A stretch of 6,950 bases of DNA, taken from contig JANRCF010000011.1 in assembly GCA_030727085.1 (NCBI GenBank), forward strand, positions 1 to 6,950, written 5' to 3'. Of the stretch, positions 4,953 through 6,950 are shown one piece after another. A model generated the notes under the pieces. It made no database searches, was not told the DNA's origin, and saw only the letters and a list, made by a program, of their open reading frames with translations. The position numbers and the translations under genes were made by a program. The first letter of the stretch is position 1. Each line of letters begins with the position of its first letter. This DNA is from Alphaproteobacteria bacterium. Lineage in GTDB: Bacteria; Pseudomonadota; Alphaproteobacteria; Paracaedibacterales; CAIOTO01.

Positions 4953-5774
4953 ATGAAAATACTATTTTGCGGAGACATAGTTGGTAAAAGTGGTCGTGAT
5001 GCCGTTGTTGCGCATCTTCCTTTGATTAAAGAAAAGTTGCAACCTGACTGTATTATTATCAACGGTGAAAATGCAGCCCATGGCTTTGGTATTACGGCGG
5101 CCATCTGTAAAGATTTATATAAAGCGGGCGTTAATGTTATCACGACAGGCAATCACGCCTTTGATAATCGCGAGATTATGAATTATATGAGTTCTGATAA
5201 AAGCATCATTCGCCCGATTAATTATCCACCGACAACAGCAGGCAGTGGTTTTACGATCTTTACAACACCGCGCGGGCAAAAAGTATTGGTTGTGAACGTA
5301 ATGGGGCGTTTGTTTATGGACCCGTTGGATGATCCGTTTGCTGCGATGGAAAATTTGTTTAAGACATACGTGCTTGGTGGCTTAGTGAATGCAATTGTGG
5401 TTGATATGCATGCCGAGGCAACTTCCGAGAAAATGGGTATGGGGCATTTCTGTGATGGCCGTGCAAGTTTGGTCGTTGGTACGCACACGCATGTGCCAAC
5501 GTCAGATTGCCAGATTTTGCCAAAGGGCACAGCGTATATGACCGATGCTGGTATGTGCGGCGACTATAATTCTGTGGTGGGGATGGATAAAGACGTTCCA
5601 CTGTTCAAGTTCACACGGCGTATACCGCCACCTGCACGTATGCAGCCGGCAGTGGGGCCGGGAACGCTCTGCGGGGTGTTTGTTGAAACAGATGATGCAA
5701 CAGGATTGGCTAAAAAGATAAAGGCAATTCGTCTTGGTGCCCGATTGGAAGAGACGCCGCTGGATGGGATTTAA
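4953..5774 (+). CDS. ymdB: YmdB-family (TIGR00282) metallophosphoesterase
   Basis: Protein of 273 residues, the normal family length. Members are di-metal phosphodiesterases; Bacillus subtilis YmdB hydrolyses 2',3'-cAMP and affects development, and Deinococcus DR1281 is a structural relative. This is not the macrodomain protein called YmdB in Escherichia coli. All metal-site motifs are present in order: GDIVG (Asp8), INGENAAHG (Glu39, Asn40), TTGNHAFD (Asn67, His68), DMHAEATSEK (His153) and VGTHTHVPT (His178, His180). The conserved TDAGMCG stretch and the late GVFVETD strand also fit. The protein is cytosolic with no signal peptide. AAGG at 4941-4944 is eight bases before ATG. The stop lies only eight bases from the stop of the convergent gene, with no clear terminator between. 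Base composition is higher in GC than the kinase, in line with a resident gene. Confidence 0.93.
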   Translation: MKILFCGDIVGKSGRDAVVAHLPLIKEKLQPDCIIINGENAAHGFGITAAICKDLYKAGVNVITTGNHAFDNREIMNYMSSDKSIIRPINYPPTTAGSGFTIFTTPRGQKVLVVNVMGRLFMDPLDDPFAAMENLFKTYVLGGLVNAIVVDMHAEATSEKMGMGHFCDGRASLVVGTHTHVPTSDCQILPKGTAYMTDAGMCGDYNSVVGMDKDVPLFKFTRRIPPPARMQPAVGPGTLCGVFVETDDATGLAKKIKAIRLGARLEETPLDGI

Positions 5775-5782
5775 CAGTGCAT

Positions 5783-6667
5783 TTACTGATAGCTCCATAT
5801 AAAATCAACTTTGTTTTTAAAGTCGTTATAAAAAAGGCGATACCCATCACGGTTGTATCCTGAAACTCGAAAAATAAATTGCGATGTTTGCGTGTTTGCA
5901 TAGTCTGCACACTCAATAAATTCCAAACCTGACCCTAAAAAAACGGGGGTATTGTTTATCAAAACATACCAATAAGAGATAAACTCACCTGTTGGGTTTG
6001 ATCCTTCATTGTCATTTTCGAAATAACCTTCGGAAAAAACATGTGGATATAAATCACGATTTAAACTGGCTGAGATAAAGATGTATCCATCAACAGTGAT
6101 CCTTTTGAAAATAAAATCTTTAATGTGTAGTCCAACTTTTCCGATTGGTTTTTCATTTTCGTCAGCACGTGTATAGGTAGGCACTTTTGTTTTTAATAGA
6201 GGTGCTATTTTTTGTTTTTCTGCCTCAGTAGGCGTTCCATATGTTACTTTTTTTGGTATTACATCACGTGCTGTCGACTGGACGAAGTTTGAAAAAGTGT
6301 AATCAGAAGGTGTTTCATATGCGCCAGCGCTTGAGCAAGAATCATTTTTTATTTTTGTTGCAAGAATACTGGGTGAAAAAATAAGTGTCTGAGGATATTC
6401 TGTTGATAAGGCAAGCTGTCTTTTATTCTCACCGTTATGCGTAGAAAAGGAATTCGGCATCGCTGTCCATTTTCCAGCCTCCCACTTAAACGGCACACGA
6501 AAGAAAAGGGGCATGTCTGGCCAGCCATTTGCTTCATTGCTCACATCTTTAATTCCCAGATAAATAAATGAATCATTAGGATCTTTATGAGAAAAAGCAT
6601 TAAAAAGAAAATAACTTGTCGCAATAGCCATTAATAAGATGCAAACAGAAAAGTGTTTTGCTTTCAT
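5783..6667 (-). CDS. Exported or membrane-anchored protein of unknown function
   Basis: I do not recognise the family. With ATG at 6667 the product has 294 residues. An N-terminal hydrophobic segment (about 6-25, HFSVCILLMAIATSYFLF) after MKAK is a Sec signal peptide or anchor. The Cys at 9 does not sit in a lipobox. The mature part is rich in aromatic and beta-type segments and has only two Cys (111, 253), which could form a disulfide outside the cytoplasm. The C-terminal 60 residues (VFLGSGLEFIECADYANTQ, then SGYNRDGYRLFY) are patterned like proteins whose 'GDYDGDGKSE' loop precedes 'GYNRDGY'; here most loop Asp are lost. The start at 6667 is preferred over ATG at 6679, because AAGGA (6684-6680 on the minus strand) abuts 6679 but is 12 bases from 6667. 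The gene follows topA by 46 bases without a terminator, so read-through is possible. Confidence 0.75.
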   Translation of the reverse strand: MKAKHFSVCILLMAIATSYFLFNAFSHKDPNDSFIYLGIKDVSNEANGWPDMPLFFRVPFKWEAGKWTAMPNSFSTHNGENKRQLALSTEYPQTLIFSPSILATKIKNDSCSSAGAYETPSDYTFSNFVQSTARDVIPKKVTYGTPTEAEKQKIAPLLKTKVPTYTRADENEKPIGKVGLHIKDFIFKRITVDGYIFISASLNRDLYPHVFSEGYFENDNEGSNPTGEFISYWYVLINNTPVFLGSGLEFIECADYANTQTSQFIFRVSGYNRDGYRLFYNDFKNKVDFIWSYQ

Positions 6668-6713
6668 TATTATTAGCATTCCTTTTCTGATATGAAATAA
6701 ATTTGGTTTCTTT

Positions 6714-6950
6714 TTAGCTCTTCTTCACAGCTGGCTTTTTCTTAGCTGCAGTTTTCTTTACAGGCGTTTTTTTAGCAACTGTCTTTTTAACAACCGCAAC
6801 CTCTTCACCTTCAGCTGCTTTAGCTTTTGTGACTTTAAACGCTTTTGCTTTAGCGGCGGCACGTGGTGGACGCGCAAGTTTTTTAGCAACCAAATCAACA
6901 GCTTCGTCAACGGTTACTTTTAAGAAATCCATTGCCTTTGGAATCGACGC
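6714..6950 (-). CDS. topA: DNA topoisomerase I, C-terminal tail (partial)
   Basis: The open frame continues past the right edge, so only the last 78 residues are seen and the Met at 6932 is internal. The segment ASIPKAMDFLKVTVDEAVDLVAKK fits the 'SLPK..DP..VTLE.A..L.A.K' close of alphaproteobacterial topoisomerase I. A low-complexity tail follows, with repeated KKT/AKK units (VAKKT, PVKKT, AAKKK, PAVKK) ending in Ser. TopA relaxes negatively supercoiled DNA; in other bacteria such basic tails bind DNA and aid processivity. No catalytic residue lies in the visible part, so the call rests on this tail alone. A histone-H1-like or other Lys/Ala-rich protein is the alternative. No terminator is seen after the stop. 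Confidence 0.7.
   Translation of the reverse strand, partial: ASIPKAMDFLKVTVDEAVDLVAKKLARPPRAAAKAKAFKVTKAKAAEGEEVAVVKKTVAKKTPVKKTAAKKKPAVKKS

Noticed and set aside
5775..5788. CAGT..ACTG hairpin between convergent genes as a bidirectional terminator
   Set aside because: Only four base pairs, with no T-run immediately after on either strand.
5222..5798. Several minus-strand open frames over the phosphoesterase gene
   Set aside because: They are antisense shadows of a gene with all family motifs and have no own ribosome-binding sites or family resemblance.
6714..6932. Stand-alone 72-residue histone-like protein
   Set aside because: The frame stays open to the window edge, and the residues before the internal Met fit the topoisomerase I C-terminal pattern.

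Overview
The window looks like a low-to-moderate GC alphaproteobacterial chromosome. The evidence is a short phasin-family protein, a YmdB/TIGR00282-type metallophosphoesterase, and an alphaproteobacterial-style Lys/Ala-rich tail of DNA topoisomerase I. The AT-rich non-coding DNA and a fragment resembling the intergenic repeats of Rickettsiales/Holosporales-like genomes hint at a host-associated lineage, but that placement is inference.

Layout, left to right. (1) A complete phasin-family gene on the plus strand (41-442). (2) An 841-base non-coding stretch (443-1283). Its left and middle parts hold a series of inverted repeats: a short 3-part repeat (610-650), a possible compact three-way-junction fold (674-784), a GC-rich stem with two competing folds (787-818), and further hairpins at 823-861, 883-937 and 943-973. 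Its right part (974-1283) is very AT-rich and probably carries the promoter of the next gene. (3) A two-gene plus-strand unit: a soluble two-PAS histidine kinase (1284-2783), followed 7 bases later by a signal-peptide-bearing FAD-binding DAO-type protein of 677 residues (2791-4824). (4) A YmdB-family metallophosphoesterase (4953-5774) with its own promoter candidate. (5) On the minus strand and converging on it, an exported protein of unknown function (5783-6667), preceded by the 3' end of topA (6714-6950), which runs off the window.

Phasin, phosphoesterase and topoisomerase are ordinary chromosomal genes. The kinase/flavoprotein pair sits between them as the accessory part. The kinase is visibly more AT-rich than its neighbours and no response regulator is present. 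The flavoprotein is much longer than its family because of an N-terminal Ser/Cys-rich segment, a strongly basic insert and a C-terminal extension. How a cytosolic kinase and an exported flavoprotein work together cannot be read from the sequence; the tight spacing only suggests co-expression. The least explained material is the hairpin run upstream of the pair and the unusual architecture of the flavoprotein.
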